NCBI GenBank assembly: GCA_014379965.1
Contig: JACMKU010000218.1
Coordinates: 1 to 43,939, forward strand
Source: Chitinophagaceae bacterium
Lineage (GTDB): Bacteria; Bacteroidota; Bacteroidia; Chitinophagales; Chitinophagaceae
Reading direction: 5' to 3'
Length of the DNA: 43,939 nucleotides
Below the pieces are notes generated by a model. That model ran no database searches. It was not told where the DNA came from and worked only from the letters and a program-made list of their open reading frames with translations. Both the position numbers and the translations under genes were made by a program. Shown here piece by piece: positions 29,774-40,402 of this stretch; position 1 is the stretch's first letter, and every line of letters begins with the position of its first letter.

Positions 29774-32700
29774 ATGAAACGAATTTTACTGTTATTGTTA
29801 ACCGTGTTCACCCTTGGGGCGAAGGCACAGGTTCTCAATAATGAATGGATAGATTACACCAAAACCTACTACAAGTTCAAGGTAGGGGAGACCGGTCTTT
29901 ACCGGATCAACCAACCTGTACTTGCTACGTTAGGCATTGCCGGAACGCCGGTCCAACACTTCCAACTTTGGAGGAACGGACAGGAAGTTCCGATTTACAC
30001 ATCTGCACAAACGGGTACTCTTGGAGCGGCCGACTACATAGAATTTTATGGAGAAATGAATGACGGAAAGCCTGACAATATCCTTTACAGGTTACCGGAT
30101 TACCAGTTGAGTGACAAATGGAGTTTACAAACTGATACAGCGGCGTTCTTCCTTACAATAAATGCTGCGGGCGGTAATTTTCGCCTGGAGCCTACAATTA
30201 ACAATGTAGCAGGAAACACGCTTGCCCCCGAGCCTTTCTTCATGCATACGGTAGGAACGTATTTCAAATCACGGATACATGCTGGACGAGCCGAGCTTGT
30301 CGGTGATTCCTATACTTACTCTTCATCCTATGATTATGGCGAAGGATGGTCTAGTGAAGATATTGGTACCGGGGCCTCGGCTTCTGCTACTCACACAAGC
30401 TTACATACCTATACTGGTCCGGGCGCACCTGCTCCAACTATGCAATTAAATGCAGCTGGTAATGCAGTGCATCCGAGATATTATCGTGTTAGTCTGAATG
30501 GCGACTCGATATACGGGCAAACGCTTAATTACTACGATTATTACAAAGCAACGATACCACTAAGCATCTCACAACTGGCTGGAGGCATCGCTGCTATCCA
30601 GGTCACCAACGTCTGCGATTATCCAAACGACAGGATGGTGATATCCGAGATGGACATTACCTATCCCCACACATTTGACTTCGGTGGACCAAGCACTTAT
30701 TATTTCGAATTACCGGCAAGCTCGGTTGGAAATTATCTCGAGATAACAGCATTCGCTTATAGCGGTTCGGCGCCAGTGCTATACGATTTAACGAACGGGA
30801 AGCGCTACGTTGTAGATAACGTTAGCCCTGCCATATTGAAGATTGCCCTTGAGCCCTCAGCGGGTCCACGTCGATTGGTACTTGTTAGCCAGGCTGCTTC
30901 AAACATCAAGAATGTCACTACGATGCAGCAAAGGAATTTCGTCAATTACGCTACGGCGGCGAATGCAGGAGATTACCTTATCATTACTCACCCGTCGCTT
31001 ACTACTGGTGCTAATGGCAGCAACCCCATTAACGAATATAAACTCTATAGGAGCTCGACTACAGGCGGTGGCTACAACGCAAAGGTCTACATGATCGAAG
31101 AACTTGTTGATCAATTCGGCCTTGGGATAAAAATGCATCCGCTATCAATCCGCAACTTCCTGAGGTGGGCAAGGACGACTTTTCCTACTCCGATCAAGCA
31201 TGTATTCCTCGCGGGCAAAGGTGTGACCTACGTTCAGTTCAAGCAATATGAAAACAACGCGGACATAAGCAGGCTTGAACTGGTCCCTACATTCGGATAT
31301 CCCGGCTCAGATAATATGCTGAGCGCGGTGGCAGGAAGTTCTGTACCTCTCACGCCGATCGGTCGTATATCAGCAATCAATGGAGACGAGATTTTAGTTT
31401 ACCTCAACAAGGTGAAACAATATGAGCAGGCGCAGGCATTTTCTTCGCCCCTTATCGCTGATAAGGCATGGATGAAGAACGTGGTCCACGTAACTGGTGC
31501 GAGTGATGACATTACAAGTAACATCTTGAACACAGCTCTCGCTGATCATGCCAGGATCATCGAGGACACGCTTTTTGGTGGCGATGTGCACCTGTTCACC
31601 AAAAGTTCTGCTGATGCAGTTCAGCAATTGAACAGTGCAAGGTTAGCTAACCTTATAAATAACGGTATTGGCATTCTCACTTATTTCGGTCACTCTTCTG
31701 CGAGCACACTGGAGTTCAATCTCGACAATCCCCTGGGTTATACTAACCCTGGTAAATATCCAGTCTTTATAGTGATGGGTTGTAACGCAGGTAATTTCTT
31801 CAACTTCAACACATCGAGGTTCTTTACAAAGGAGACCCTCTCTGAGAGATATGTACTTGCGCCTGAAAGGGGCTCGATTGCGTTTTTGGCCAGTACTCAC
31901 CTTGGTATTGTGCACTACCTCGATATTTACAATACCCAACTGTATACCGCGATGTCTCGCGGAGGGTATGGTAAAACTCTCGGCGAAAATTTAGGTGAGG
32001 CTATAAGAGAGGTGTTTGCAATCACCACGGAAAATGATTTCTATGCACGTTTCCAGTGCGAGCAGTTTACCCTGCATGGCGATCCAGCGCTCAAGCTGAA
32101 TACTGCACCGCTCGCAGATTACGTTATCGAGGATCCGATGGTTAGAATAACTCCGTCATTCATCTCCGTTGCAGATAGCGTGTTCAACATGAAGGCAACC
32201 TATATGAATATTGCGAAGGCGCCTTCAGATAGTATCACAATTAAGATTGAGAGAACATACCCAAGTGGTTCTACCGACGTAATTCGGCTGGAGCGTATAA
32301 AAGGCATTCGCTATGCCGATTCGCTTTCATTCAATATCCCAATCGTTTCTACAAGAGATAAGGGGCTTAACAAAATAAAAATTACCCTTGACTCGGAGAA
32401 TGAAGTGCCGGAGCTTTTTGAAACCAACAATACTGTAACTAAAGACGTTTACATTTTCGAGGATGAGGCGAGGCCTGTATATCCTTATAATTTCTCAATA
32501 GTCAACGACCAGAGTGTTAAGCTAGTGGTTTCATCGGCTAATGCATTTGCTGTCGCGCGTGATTATATCATGGAAATGGATACGACAGAATTGTTTAACT
32601 CTTCAGCCAAGATCACCCGTACTGTGAATTCTGCTGGCGGTGTATTCGAATTCACCCCAGGCATCACCTTCACAGATAGCACTGTATACTATTGGAGAGT

Positions 32701-34840
32701 GTCGCCCGTGGCACCGGCTGGATCTGAAATCTGGAATAAATCATCGTTTGTTTATTTGCCATCTTCAGATGTCGGATTTAACCAATCACACCTGTACCAG
32801 CACTTCAAGAGCGATCTTAATCGGTTGAGACTTGATTCTGCTTCGCGACTATTGTCCTTCGGCGACAGAAGCCGTAACCTATTTATCAGAAGCGGTGTGT
32901 TCCCGACTGCCTTTACACAGGCCACAGGATTCTCCGTGGTGATTGACCAGGACGACAGGATCAGGAGTGTATGCGGAATTTCAAATGTCGTGTTCAACGT
33001 ACTTCATCCCGTATCGCTCGAGCCCTGGTATAATGGTCCAACGAGTCCGTTGCCGGGTCAATATGGTAGCGATCCGATCTGCGGACCTAACCGTGCATGG
33101 AACTTCCAGTTTAATATCCTCGACTCTGTTAAGAGAAGGTTGGCAGTGGAATTCCTCGAGATGGTGCCGGATGGCTATTATGTCATTGTAAGAAACTGTT
33201 CTGGTACTGATCCTGCCTCGAATACATATGCAAGCACATGGATGAACGACCAGGCTAATCTTGGTCCCGGGAGGTCACTGTATCATATTTTGAAGAATCA
33301 GGGATTTGCTACTATCGATTCGTTCAACAGGCCGAGGGCGTTTGCTTTTGTTTATCGAAAGAATGACCCGACTTTCCCGACGGCATCTATTTTCAGCCAG
33401 GATGTATATGACGCCATTACACTTTCTGTTGACCTGTTTACGCCGGACACCCTTGGATACATCACATCGCCGAAATTCGGTCCCGCCAAGGGATGGAAAC
33501 AACTGCACTGGCGCGGAGCGAGTGTAGATGCTGCCGACGGTGACGTTCCTACTATCAGCCTCTTTGGTATCGATAATGCAGGTACGGAGACACTTCTCGT
33601 TCCTGAGATTACTACAGCCCAACAGGATTACGACATTTCTAATATCGATGCGGTTCAATATCCATACCTGCGTTTGAAGATGAAGAACCAGGATTCCGTT
33701 CACCTTACCCCTTATCAGTTGAAATACTGGAGGCTTACTTATATCCCGGTGCCGGAAGGAGCAATCGCGCCTAACATCTACTTTACAACGAAAGACACAG
33801 TCGAAGTAGGCGAACCTTTCAACTTTGGAATCGCCTTCAAGAATGTCAGTAAGGTCGACTTCGATAGCGTGGCTGTGAAGCTGACTATTACGGATAAGAA
33901 CAACTTCGAGAATATCGTCCCGGTGCCAAGACAGAAACCGTTGACGACGACGCCGCCGAACGACACGATAAGATTGAATGTGGCTGTCGATACGAGATCG
34001 TTGTCGGGACTGAACTTTCTATTCGTCAATTTCAATCCGAACTTCGACCAGCCGGAACAATATACTTTCAACAACTTCGCATTCCGCAACCTGTACGTAC
34101 GACCGGATAGTTTGCACCCCGTGCTCGACGTAACCTTTGATGGTGTGCACATTCTGAACCGGGATATTGTATCATCCAAACCAGATATCCTTATCAAGTT
34201 GAAGGATGAGGCGAAATGGATGGTGATGAACGATAGTAATTTGCTCGTCTTGAAGGTGAGATATCCCGATGGCAGCATGCGGCAGTTCCAGCCTGGGAAT
34301 GACACGTTGATCTTTACCCCAGCAGGCATGGCGCCGAATGCAAATAATGTCGCCACGCTAAGCTTTAAGCCATACTTCCCGGATGATGGTGAGTATGAAC
34401 TCATCGTTTCGGGTAAGGATGCGAGCAACAATAACGCGGGAAACATTGAATACCGCGTAGCGTTCCAGGTGATTAACAAGCCGATGATCTCGAATATGCT
34501 TAATTATCCGAATCCGTTCACGACTTCGACGGCGTTCGTCTTCACTATTACGGGTAGCGAGATTCCGCAGAACATAAGGATCCAGATCCTAACTATTACG
34601 GGTAAGATCGTGAGAGATATCACCAAGGAGGAATTAGGTACTTTGGGTATCGGTCGCAATATCACTGAATACAAATGGGATGGCACAGATCAGTTTGGTC
34701 AAAAGTTGGCGAACGGCATCTATCTCTATCGCGTAATTACAAACCACAATGGTAAGACGCTCGATAAATACAAAGCAGATAATGATAACACTGATAAATA
34801 CTTCAACAAGGGTTACGGTAAAATGTACCTGATGAGATAA
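29774..34840 (+). CDS. Giant C25-family sortase-like protein, PorU2-like
   Basis: This 1688-aa secreted protein has a signal peptide (residues 1-19, ending AKAQ) and an N-terminal beta domain. A gingipain-type C25 peptidase domain follows at about 400-780, with the catalytic His640 in YFGHSSA and Cys670 in VMGCNAGNFF. CARDB-like beta modules come next (for example near 810-900, with NEVPELFETNN) and then a long linker. The C-terminus (about 1570-1665) is a FlgD-like Ig domain: NYPNPFTTST, KWDGTDQFGQKLANGIYLYR. PorU, the T9SS sortase, is usually about 1,100-1,250 aa, so this is an enlarged PorU2-type protein. It follows its PorV-like partner by 26 bp and ends with a strong terminator. Confidence 0.9.
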   Translation: MKRILLLLLTVFTLGAKAQVLNNEWIDYTKTYYKFKVGETGLYRINQPVLATLGIAGTPVQHFQLWRNGQEVPIYTSAQTGTLGAADYIEFYGEMNDGKPDNILYRLPDYQLSDKWSLQTDTAAFFLTINAAGGNFRLEPTINNVAGNTLAPEPFFMHTVGTYFKSRIHAGRAELVGDSYTYSSSYDYGEGWSSEDIGTGASASATHTSLHTYTGPGAPAPTMQLNAAGNAVHPRYYRVSLNGDSIYGQTLNYYDYYKATIPLSISQLAGGIAAIQVTNVCDYPNDRMVISEMDITYPHTFDFGGPSTYYFELPASSVGNYLEITAFAYSGSAPVLYDLTNGKRYVVDNVSPAILKIALEPSAGPRRLVLVSQAASNIKNVTTMQQRNFVNYATAANAGDYLIITHPSLTTGANGSNPINEYKLYRSSTTGGGYNAKVYMIEELVDQFGLGIKMHPLSIRNFLRWARTTFPTPIKHVFLAGKGVTYVQFKQYENNADISRLELVPTFGYPGSDNMLSAVAGSSVPLTPIGRISAINGDEILVYLNKVKQYEQAQAFSSPLIADKAWMKNVVHVTGASDDITSNILNTALADHARIIEDTLFGGDVHLFTKSSADAVQQLNSARLANLINNGIGILTYFGHSSASTLEFNLDNPLGYTNPGKYPVFIVMGCNAGNFFNFNTSRFFTKETLSERYVLAPERGSIAFLASTHLGIVHYLDIYNTQLYTAMSRGGYGKTLGENLGEAIREVFAITTENDFYARFQCEQFTLHGDPALKLNTAPLADYVIEDPMVRITPSFISVADSVFNMKATYMNIAKAPSDSITIKIERTYPSGSTDVIRLERIKGIRYADSLSFNIPIVSTRDKGLNKIKITLDSENEVPELFETNNTVTKDVYIFEDEARPVYPYNFSIVNDQSVKLVVSSANAFAVARDYIMEMDTTELFNSSAKITRTVNSAGGVFEFTPGITFTDSTVYYWRVSPVAPAGSEIWNKSSFVYLPSSDVGFNQSHLYQHFKSDLNRLRLDSASRLLSFGDRSRNLFIRSGVFPTAFTQATGFSVVIDQDDRIRSVCGISNVVFNVLHPVSLEPWYNGPTSPLPGQYGSDPICGPNRAWNFQFNILDSVKRRLAVEFLEMVPDGYYVIVRNCSGTDPASNTYASTWMNDQANLGPGRSLYHILKNQGFATIDSFNRPRAFAFVYRKNDPTFPTASIFSQDVYDAITLSVDLFTPDTLGYITSPKFGPAKGWKQLHWRGASVDAADGDVPTISLFGIDNAGTETLLVPEITTAQQDYDISNIDAVQYPYLRLKMKNQDSVHLTPYQLKYWRLTYIPVPEGAIAPNIYFTTKDTVEVGEPFNFGIAFKNVSKVDFDSVAVKLTITDKNNFENIVPVPRQKPLTTTPPNDTIRLNVAVDTRSLSGLNFLFVNFNPNFDQPEQYTFNNFAFRNLYVRPDSLHPVLDVTFDGVHILNRDIVSSKPDILIKLKDEAKWMVMNDSNLLVLKVRYPDGSMRQFQPGNDTLIFTPAGMAPNANNVATLSFKPYFPDDGEYELIVSGKDASNNNAGNIEYRVAFQVINKPMISNMLNYPNPFTTSTAFVFTITGSEIPQNIRIQILTITGKIVRDITKEELGTLGIGRNITEYKWDGTDQFGQKLANGIYLYRVITNHNGKTLDKYKADNDNTDKYFNKGYGKMYLMR

Positions 34841-34857
34841 GTTTTTCGTAAGAAATG

Positions 34858-34890
34858 AAAGGCTGCCCGGCAACGAGGCAGCCTTTTTTA
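34858..34890 (+). terminator. Intrinsic terminator of the porV-porU2-like operon
   Basis: AGGCTGCC (34860-34867) pairs with GGCAGCCT (34877-34884) across a 9-nt loop, followed by a T6 run. It isolates the chaperone gene downstream. A near-match to the -7 box (TACCTTCG, 34896-34903) lies just beyond it and may serve that gene. Confidence 0.9.
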
Positions 34891-34923
34891 TTGCTTACCT
34901 TCGAAGGCTGAAAACAGACAGGA

Positions 34924-36789
34924 ATGGCAAAGATTGGGATCAACCTATCGACCGGCAGTTTGCAGAAACAAGAGATGATCGTGGGCATCGACCTGGGAAC
35001 TACCAATAGCCTCATTGCCATCATTCACCCGGAATCTAAAAAGCCGGTCGTGCTGAAGGAGCATGATGGAACAGCACTGGTACCATCCGTCATTCACTTC
35101 GCTGATTCTGACGGGGTGATTGTTGGTGACAAGGCAAAGGATTTCCTTGTGTCGGACCCCTCCCAAACGATATTTTCCGCAAAGCGATTAATGGGTAAAT
35201 CGTACAACGATTTATACAACCACGCGAAATTGTTCACCTATAAAATAATTGACGACGGTACCGAGAGCCTTGTGAAGGTGCAGGTAGGTGAGAGATTTTA
35301 TTCTCCCATAGAACTGTCTTCTTTTATTCTAAGAGAATTGAAATCAAGAGCGGAACACATACTAAAGACACCAGTCAACAAAGCCGTCATTACTGTGCCC
35401 GCCTATTTTAACGACTCTCAAAGGCAGGCCACACGTGATGCAGGAAAGCTTGCCGGACTGGATGTACTGCGGATCGTCAATGAACCGACGGCTGCAAGCC
35501 TCGCGTACGGGCTAGGAATGAATAGGGAGGAAACGAAAATGGTTGCCGTGTATGATCTTGGTGGCGGTACCTTCGACATTTCACTTCTGCGAATCAGTGG
35601 TGGAATCTTTGAGGTCTTATCTACGAATGGCGATACATACCTTGGAGGAGATGACTTTGATAGGGTAATCGTCGATCACTGGCTGGCATTACTTGGTATC
35701 ACTTCTACTAAACTAAATACTTCCGAATTGCAGTCATTCAGGTTAATGGCCGAAACAGCGAAGAAACAACTTAGCACAACAGATGAATTCACTGGTGAGA
35801 TAGGTATTCAGCGAATCACATTGAGAAGAGAGGATCTGGATAAGTTACTCCAGCCATTAGTGGAGAAGACTATCGCGAGTTGCGCCAACGCTATGCTTGA
35901 CGCAGGTTTGGAAGTCGGTGAGATAGACGAGGTGATCATGGTTGGCGGCTCTACACGGGTGCCAGTCGTAATGGAAGCAGTTGCAAAGTTTTTCAATAGG
36001 CCCGTCAACGACAATCTCAACCCCGATGAGGTAGTAGCACTTGGTGCCGCAATACAGGCGGATATTCTTGCAGGCAACAACAAAGATTTTTTACTACTCG
36101 ATATCACCCCGCTATCGCTCGGTATCGAGACGATGGGTGGGTTGATGGATGTGTTGGTTCCACGCAATTCCAAAATACCTTCCTCTGCCTCGAGACAATA
36201 TACAACGCAGAAGGATGGGCAAGGAAGCATGCGCATTTCCGTATTCCAGGGTGAACGTGACCTTGTGAAAGATAATCGACGACTCGCCGAGTTCAATCTC
36301 ACTGGTATTCCCGGAATGCTTGCCGGCTTTCCAAAGGTGGAGATATCTTTTCTCATAAACGCTGATGGCATTCTGGTGGTGAAGGCCAGGGAATTGAGAA
36401 GCGGAGTAGAACAAAGTGTCGAAGTGAAGCCGCAGTACGGATTAAGTGATAAGGATGTCGAGGGCATGTTGACTGATTCCTTCAGTCATGCCAAGCAGGA
36501 TATGCAGGTGAGGGCACTGGTGGAGGCGCAGACCGAAGCCAAGATCCTACTGGATACAACAGAAAACTTCCTGGCTAAGAATAAGAAGCTATTGACAGAG
36601 CTCGAATTTTCGGAAACCGATTCTGCGATGACCAATCTCGAGAATCTTTTGCAAAAGGGCGGCAAGGATGAAATACAGACTGCAATTGAAAAGCTCAACG
36701 ACATTTCCAGGCCATATGCGGAGAGGTTAATGGATCAGGCCATCGGTGCCGCCATGAAAGGGAAAAACATAGGCGCTAAAAATCAATAA
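34924..36789 (+). CDS. Hsp70 chaperone, HscA/DnaK-like
   Basis: This 621-aa ATP-driven chaperone has the Hsp70 nucleotide-binding domain (about residues 15-385: [52 protein letters not shown]), the linker and substrate-binding domain (about 390-520) and a helical lid. A short N-terminal leader ([18 protein letters not shown]) precedes the fold. It is shorter than DnaK and lacks the acidic EEVD-type tail, so it is nearer HscA, the Fe-S assembly chaperone. Most Bacteroidota use SUF, so its client is uncertain. It has no DnaJ or HscB neighbour. Its 3' end overlaps the convergent sulfatase-like gene by 14 bp. Confidence 0.92.
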   Translation: MAKIGINLSTGSLQKQEMIVGIDLGTTNSLIAIIHPESKKPVVLKEHDGTALVPSVIHFADSDGVIVGDKAKDFLVSDPSQTIFSAKRLMGKSYNDLYNHAKLFTYKIIDDGTESLVKVQVGERFYSPIELSSFILRELKSRAEHILKTPVNKAVITVPAYFNDSQRQATRDAGKLAGLDVLRIVNEPTAASLAYGLGMNREETKMVAVYDLGGGTFDISLLRISGGIFEVLSTNGDTYLGGDDFDRVIVDHWLALLGITSTKLNTSELQSFRLMAETAKKQLSTTDEFTGEIGIQRITLRREDLDKLLQPLVEKTIASCANAMLDAGLEVGEIDEVIMVGGSTRVPVVMEAVAKFFNRPVNDNLNPDEVVALGAAIQADILAGNNKDFLLLDITPLSLGIETMGGLMDVLVPRNSKIPSSASRQYTTQKDGQGSMRISVFQGERDLVKDNRRLAEFNLTGIPGMLAGFPKVEISFLINADGILVVKARELRSGVEQSVEVKPQYGLSDKDVEGMLTDSFSHAKQDMQVRALVEAQTEAKILLDTTENFLAKNKKLLTELEFSETDSAMTNLENLLQKGGKDEIQTAIEKLNDISRPYAERLMDQAIGAAMKGKNIGAKNQ

Positions 36790-38245
36790 TGAACCTCTGA
36801 TCCGGAAGATAAGGCAGCGTCTGCCTGAATTCACTATTAAAAATTGCACGGAAAAAATTCACACTACTCATGCTATTTCCGAATGCTTCATAGTTCTTAC
36901 CTGGAAGATGAACAGATAGCAGGTTTGAGAAATAATACTTCGTGTCATTGCTATGATAATACCTATACCCGTGGTCGCTCATTAGCGCAATGATCGGCGG
37001 TTGCGCGGAGCGGGAGAGGATATGATCGATCAATGTCGTGATCCTACTATTTGTATGCTGGAGATAGCCCAGGTAGCCTGCAGAATCCGAGAGAGAGCTA
37101 TTTCGCAAGACCTCGAATGATCTCAATTCGCCATCCGCTGAATGATAATAGGGATAGTGAGGCATCAATAGGTGCGTGTACACGACTTTAGGAGTACCTC
37201 CAGCTGCGACTTTACTCATTGTTAGACCGAATAACTTCTCATTGTCGTGAAGAGTTATGTACATCGCCTTTCTTAGATAGGACGTCATGTTGAAACGGTT
37301 GGCCGCGTTCAGCAACACATCCTTTTCCAAACGGGAAAACAAGGTGCCTGAACTGATCAGTTTCGTTCCAGTAGGTACAAAAGATCCTACTACGGGTGCT
37401 GACTGCCTGCCCATGGTAAAGGGCGAGTAGTTGAAGAATTTATAGCCCTTCGATCGGAAATAGTTAATCGCCTTGTTATCCTCGATCTTGTTTACGGCAT
37501 ATTTATAGCCCCGTCTCGTATCCCTGGTTGCTTCCTGGTCCATGTACTCCATGTTCAACGTAGAGGCAGTAGAGTACAAAGTATAGTTGTAATTGCTATG
37601 ACTATTGACAACTGTGTGGAAGCCTCTCGCCGTAAGCGTATCGTAGAATGGCTTGTTGTCGTACCCAAGGATATTCTTTAGTCCGTCAAGACCCGCATAT
37701 TCGTCGAGCATAATAATATACACGTCCGGACGCGGGCAATTCTCGCAGTTTGAGAACATCGCATCGGCCTGTTTACCTGCCCCAGTTTTATCTCTCAATG
37801 AAAGCGAGACAAGGGTGACCACATCGATTGGTATTAACACCAGGAACAGGATGTTCAGGTAACCAGTTATTCTAACGAAACTCCTTCGTCTCCGTATCAC
37901 TATGAATACCCCGATGACGACCAGGATGAAGAAAGGGATGAGGAAGATGTACTTGGTGAGGAAACTTTCAGGCGCAATCTCTTTCAGGAGGTCCTGTATA
38001 TTGCCGAAGAAGAATAGAAAAAGGAATATGAAGAAGGTCATCAATGCCGCCTTGGAGAAATCTCTGAAGATAAGATAGAAGACCGCCCCAACAACCGCAG
38101 CGCATAATAGGTATTTCAATGCCAGGAGCGCGGCATCTTTCGTTTCTACAAAATGAAAATTTTGCGTAAAGCCATGTAGAACAAAGAAAATGGGTAGAAG
38201 GAAAAGGTAAACCGGCGAGCTGTTTATGTTATTCAAACTCCGCAT
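36776..38245 (-). CDS. Membrane-anchored sulfatase/LTA-synthase-fold hydrolase
   Basis: This 489-aa protein has four or five N-terminal transmembrane segments (about residues 12-160) and then an extracytoplasmic alkaline-phosphatase/sulfatase-type domain. Visible parts are DVYIIMLDEYAGLDGL (metal-binding Asp/Glu), NYNYTLYSTASTLNMEYM (candidate nucleophile threonine) and IIALMSDHGYRYY (metal-binding Asp-His). Related enzymes transfer or remove phosphoglycerol, phosphoethanolamine or sulfate. The specific group is unknown. It is the last gene of a tight operon with a 2OG oxygenase (4-bp gap) and a glycosyltransferase, pointing to surface-glycan modification. Its tail overlaps the end of the convergent Hsp70 gene. 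Confidence 0.85.
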   Translation of the reverse strand: MRSLNNINSSPVYLFLLPIFFVLHGFTQNFHFVETKDAALLALKYLLCAAVVGAVFYLIFRDFSKAALMTFFIFLFLFFFGNIQDLLKEIAPESFLTKYIFLIPFFILVVIGVFIVIRRRRSFVRITGYLNILFLVLIPIDVVTLVSLSLRDKTGAGKQADAMFSNCENCPRPDVYIIMLDEYAGLDGLKNILGYDNKPFYDTLTARGFHTVVNSHSNYNYTLYSTASTLNMEYMDQEATRDTRRGYKYAVNKIEDNKAINYFRSKGYKFFNYSPFTMGRQSAPVVGSFVPTGTKLISSGTLFSRLEKDVLLNAANRFNMTSYLRKAMYITLHDNEKLFGLTMSKVAAGGTPKVVYTHLLMPHYPYYHSADGELRSFEVLRNSSLSDSAGYLGYLQHTNSRITTLIDHILSRSAQPPIIALMSDHGYRYYHSNDTKYYFSNLLSVHLPGKNYEAFGNSMSSVNFFRAIFNSEFRQTLPYLPDQRFIIDF

Positions 38246-38249
38246 TCAC

Positions 38250-39053
38250 TTATTTTAGAAAACTTTTCCAACCTAGCTTCATCAGTATTTTCTTGGCCGT
38301 ATTTTTTACAAAGTCTTTCGTGTACGTCTTCGCCTTCTTCACTAGCGACTCCTGTGGCCTGGGCTTGAAGATAGTATCGTGAAACGAAACGGAATCGGTA
38401 ACCGGTATGAAATAATACTGGTAACAGGACTTCCTCGTGATTTCTTCCGGAACAGTTATCATGTTGTACCCATGGTAGGAAACGTTGGAGCATTCGAAGA
38501 TCACACAGCGGTTGAAAGTGGGTTGAATACTTTGGATGCAATTCTTAACACCGGCGTCCCATAGTTCAAGATGACCTCCCCAGTTATTTTCCCACACCTC
38601 GTTGAAGAATATGATCAGATTGAGTTTCCTATAGAGCTTCTTGATGGGATGAAGATTGTAGTCGATATGAATATCGAGGAAGCTATTGTTAGCCCCCTGG
38701 TGCAACCCATATCCTAACCTGTCTTCTATCGTCTCGAGATGCGGTATGCCCGTGACCGTCTGCAGCCAATTGATAAAACTGGGAGAAGAGAGCTCTTTGT
38801 GCAACCGGTCGAACGATTGATCCAGTTTGGTAAAATCAGAATGCTCAGCCTTTTTTTCGTTTATTCCTTTATAGTGCGTGTTCATCGCATCCATCTTCGG
38901 AAAATGGGTGTAGATGGAGTGCGCGATAGAGGATTCCAGAAAATTATCGATTACCAGGTGCCTTATGGGTGGAATAGTGCGGAATGCATCCTGTAACTGA
39001 CGAACAGTTTCATCTTCAAATATTCCAGGTCTGAACATTTCATTTACTTGCAT
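38250..39053 (-). CDS. 2OG-Fe(II) oxygenase, prolyl-4-hydroxylase-type fold
   Basis: This 267-aa cytoplasmic protein shows the Fe(II) site HID at 129-131 (LDIHIDYN) and a distal His194 (SYHGYN), with NLIIFFNEVWENNWGGHLEL between them, as in P4Hc-type hydroxylases. The basic C-terminal helix (SLVKKAKTYTKDFVKNTAKK) is extra. Such oxygenases in glycan and capsule loci are thought to hydroxylate sugars or lipids, but this one has no known substrate. Its start overlaps the glycosyltransferase stop by 14 bp, and 4 bp separate it from the sulfatase-like gene, so it is translationally linked to both. Confidence 0.82.
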   Translation of the reverse strand: MQVNEMFRPGIFEDETVRQLQDAFRTIPPIRHLVIDNFLESSIAHSIYTHFPKMDAMNTHYKGINEKKAEHSDFTKLDQSFDRLHKELSSPSFINWLQTVTGIPHLETIEDRLGYGLHQGANNSFLDIHIDYNLHPIKKLYRKLNLIIFFNEVWENNWGGHLELWDAGVKNCIQSIQPTFNRCVIFECSNVSYHGYNMITVPEEITRKSCYQYYFIPVTDSVSFHDTIFKPRPQESLVKKAKTYTKDFVKNTAKKILMKLGWKSFLK

Positions 39054-40212
39054 TCTTGCTGAATTTTTCTGTAATCTGTTTTACAGCGGGTATGGATAAT
39101 ATATAAATGTAAGGAACAACACTTAAAAAGAACCTGTTGTGCCAGTCGTCACAGGTTAGTATGACCGATGCCCAGGTTAGAAAGATGAGTGAGAGGCAAT
39201 AGATCAAGAGATGTTTGTTCATGCGTACCCAACCCCTGATCCCTATTAACGCCAGTAAGTAAAGAATATAAAAGTATACATGCAGGTATAGGTTGTGACC
39301 TTTACTGTAATAGTCTCGTGCCAATCCGAAGAAGGCCTTCGTCCGTAACCAGGCAAGACGGAAGAATTGTTCGGCGTTGTGTGTGACATAGTATAGCAAC
39401 CCACCAATGGAGTTGGGGTTGTCTGATGTCTTTATTTCGACGAATTGTGAAAGAGTGGGTACCCCGCAGATGATTCGCTCGTCGCGAAACGGGAGCATGA
39501 AGTCGAGTTCGCCGCCGCTGCCCAGTGCCGCATTCAGGAAAAATAGAAACCCGATCGTTGCCACAATCGTGATCCCGATCTTAATCAGAACGGAAAAGTT
39601 CCTGAAGAATCTAAAGAACAGATAGAGAAAGGTGCACGGTATCCATAGCAAACCGGTGGGCCGGGTAAAGCTAATCAGTATGAGAAAAGCCAGCACCGCA
39701 AGAAAATTTCGAACGGCCAGACGTTGGAGGGACAGGAGGTAGCAACTGAACAAAATAGTAAAGCTGAAGAAGAGAGATTCCGTCTGCAGGAAAGAGTTGA
39801 ATGTCTGCATCGGCAGGTTGATAATAAACAGCAATGCGATCACCAGTCCTGTCAATTTGTTCGCCCATCGACTCGCGAACTTATACAATGCCCAGGTGGC
39901 AATGATGTTCAATATCCAATGAATGAAGACGACTGATAAATACCCGGTGTTTAAAGTTTTGGCAGCGGCGATCAGGAAGATCTGGACGGAGTACAGCCAG
40001 AAATTCGGGGTACTGACACGGCCGGTATCGATAATCCTATCTGCTTCCTCGATATATTTCCGTGCCTCGTAGTCGGTCTGAATTCCATGTTGGTAAAAAA
40101 GGACGGCCTGTACAACCAGCCAGCATAGCCCAAGAAGGATTTCATGTTTATGAGAATGGAAAATCGCAGACAGTGATGTTTTATTCGCCAGCAATAAACA
40201 GAGTTTCCGCAA
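39040..40212 (-). CDS. GT-C-type membrane glycosyltransferase
   Basis: This 390-aa integral membrane protein has about ten hydrophobic helices. Its N-terminal loop (residues about 35-80) contains DYEARKYIEEADRI, where the acidic residues fit the catalytic motif of GT-C enzymes such as the PMT/ArnT group, which use polyprenyl-phosphate sugars. SFTRPTGLLWIPCTFLY is another typical segment. It probably transfers a sugar to an envelope acceptor on the periplasmic side. It is the first gene of a three-gene operon (stop overlapping the next start), preceded by a fold-back array that may isolate it from the acyltransferase gene. Confidence 0.82.
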   Translation of the reverse strand: MRKLCLLLANKTSLSAIFHSHKHEILLGLCWLVVQAVLFYQHGIQTDYEARKYIEEADRIIDTGRVSTPNFWLYSVQIFLIAAAKTLNTGYLSVVFIHWILNIIATWALYKFASRWANKLTGLVIALLFIINLPMQTFNSFLQTESLFFSFTILFSCYLLSLQRLAVRNFLAVLAFLILISFTRPTGLLWIPCTFLYLFFRFFRNFSVLIKIGITIVATIGFLFFLNAALGSGGELDFMLPFRDERIICGVPTLSQFVEIKTSDNPNSIGGLLYYVTHNAEQFFRLAWLRTKAFFGLARDYYSKGHNLYLHVYFYILYLLALIGIRGWVRMNKHLLIYCLSLIFLTWASVILTCDDWHNRFFLSVVPYIYILSIPAVKQITEKFSKNASK

Positions 40213-40214
40213 AT

Positions 40215-40402
40215 ATAACCCTAAGAGAGGTTTAGGGCGTTAAGGGTTAAGAAGTTTAAGAGTTTAAGGGTTTAATAGTTTAAGGGTTTAAGAGTTTAAG
40301 GGTTTAAGGGTTCTTATAGCGGGAGGTTCCATACATATTTGATCTTGTGCTTTAAGAACCCTTAAACTATTAAACTCTTAAACCCTTAAACTTTTAAACG
40401 CT
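40215..40402. repeat. Fold-back word array (AAGGGTTTAAGAGTTT)
   Basis: Words TTAAGGGTTTAAGAGTTTAA run from about 40235 to 40313. After about 45 nt the complementary AAGAACCCTTAAACTATTAA arm runs to 40400. The array fills the gap between two same-strand genes and starts next to the end of the acyltransferase gene on the minus strand. Confidence 0.88.
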
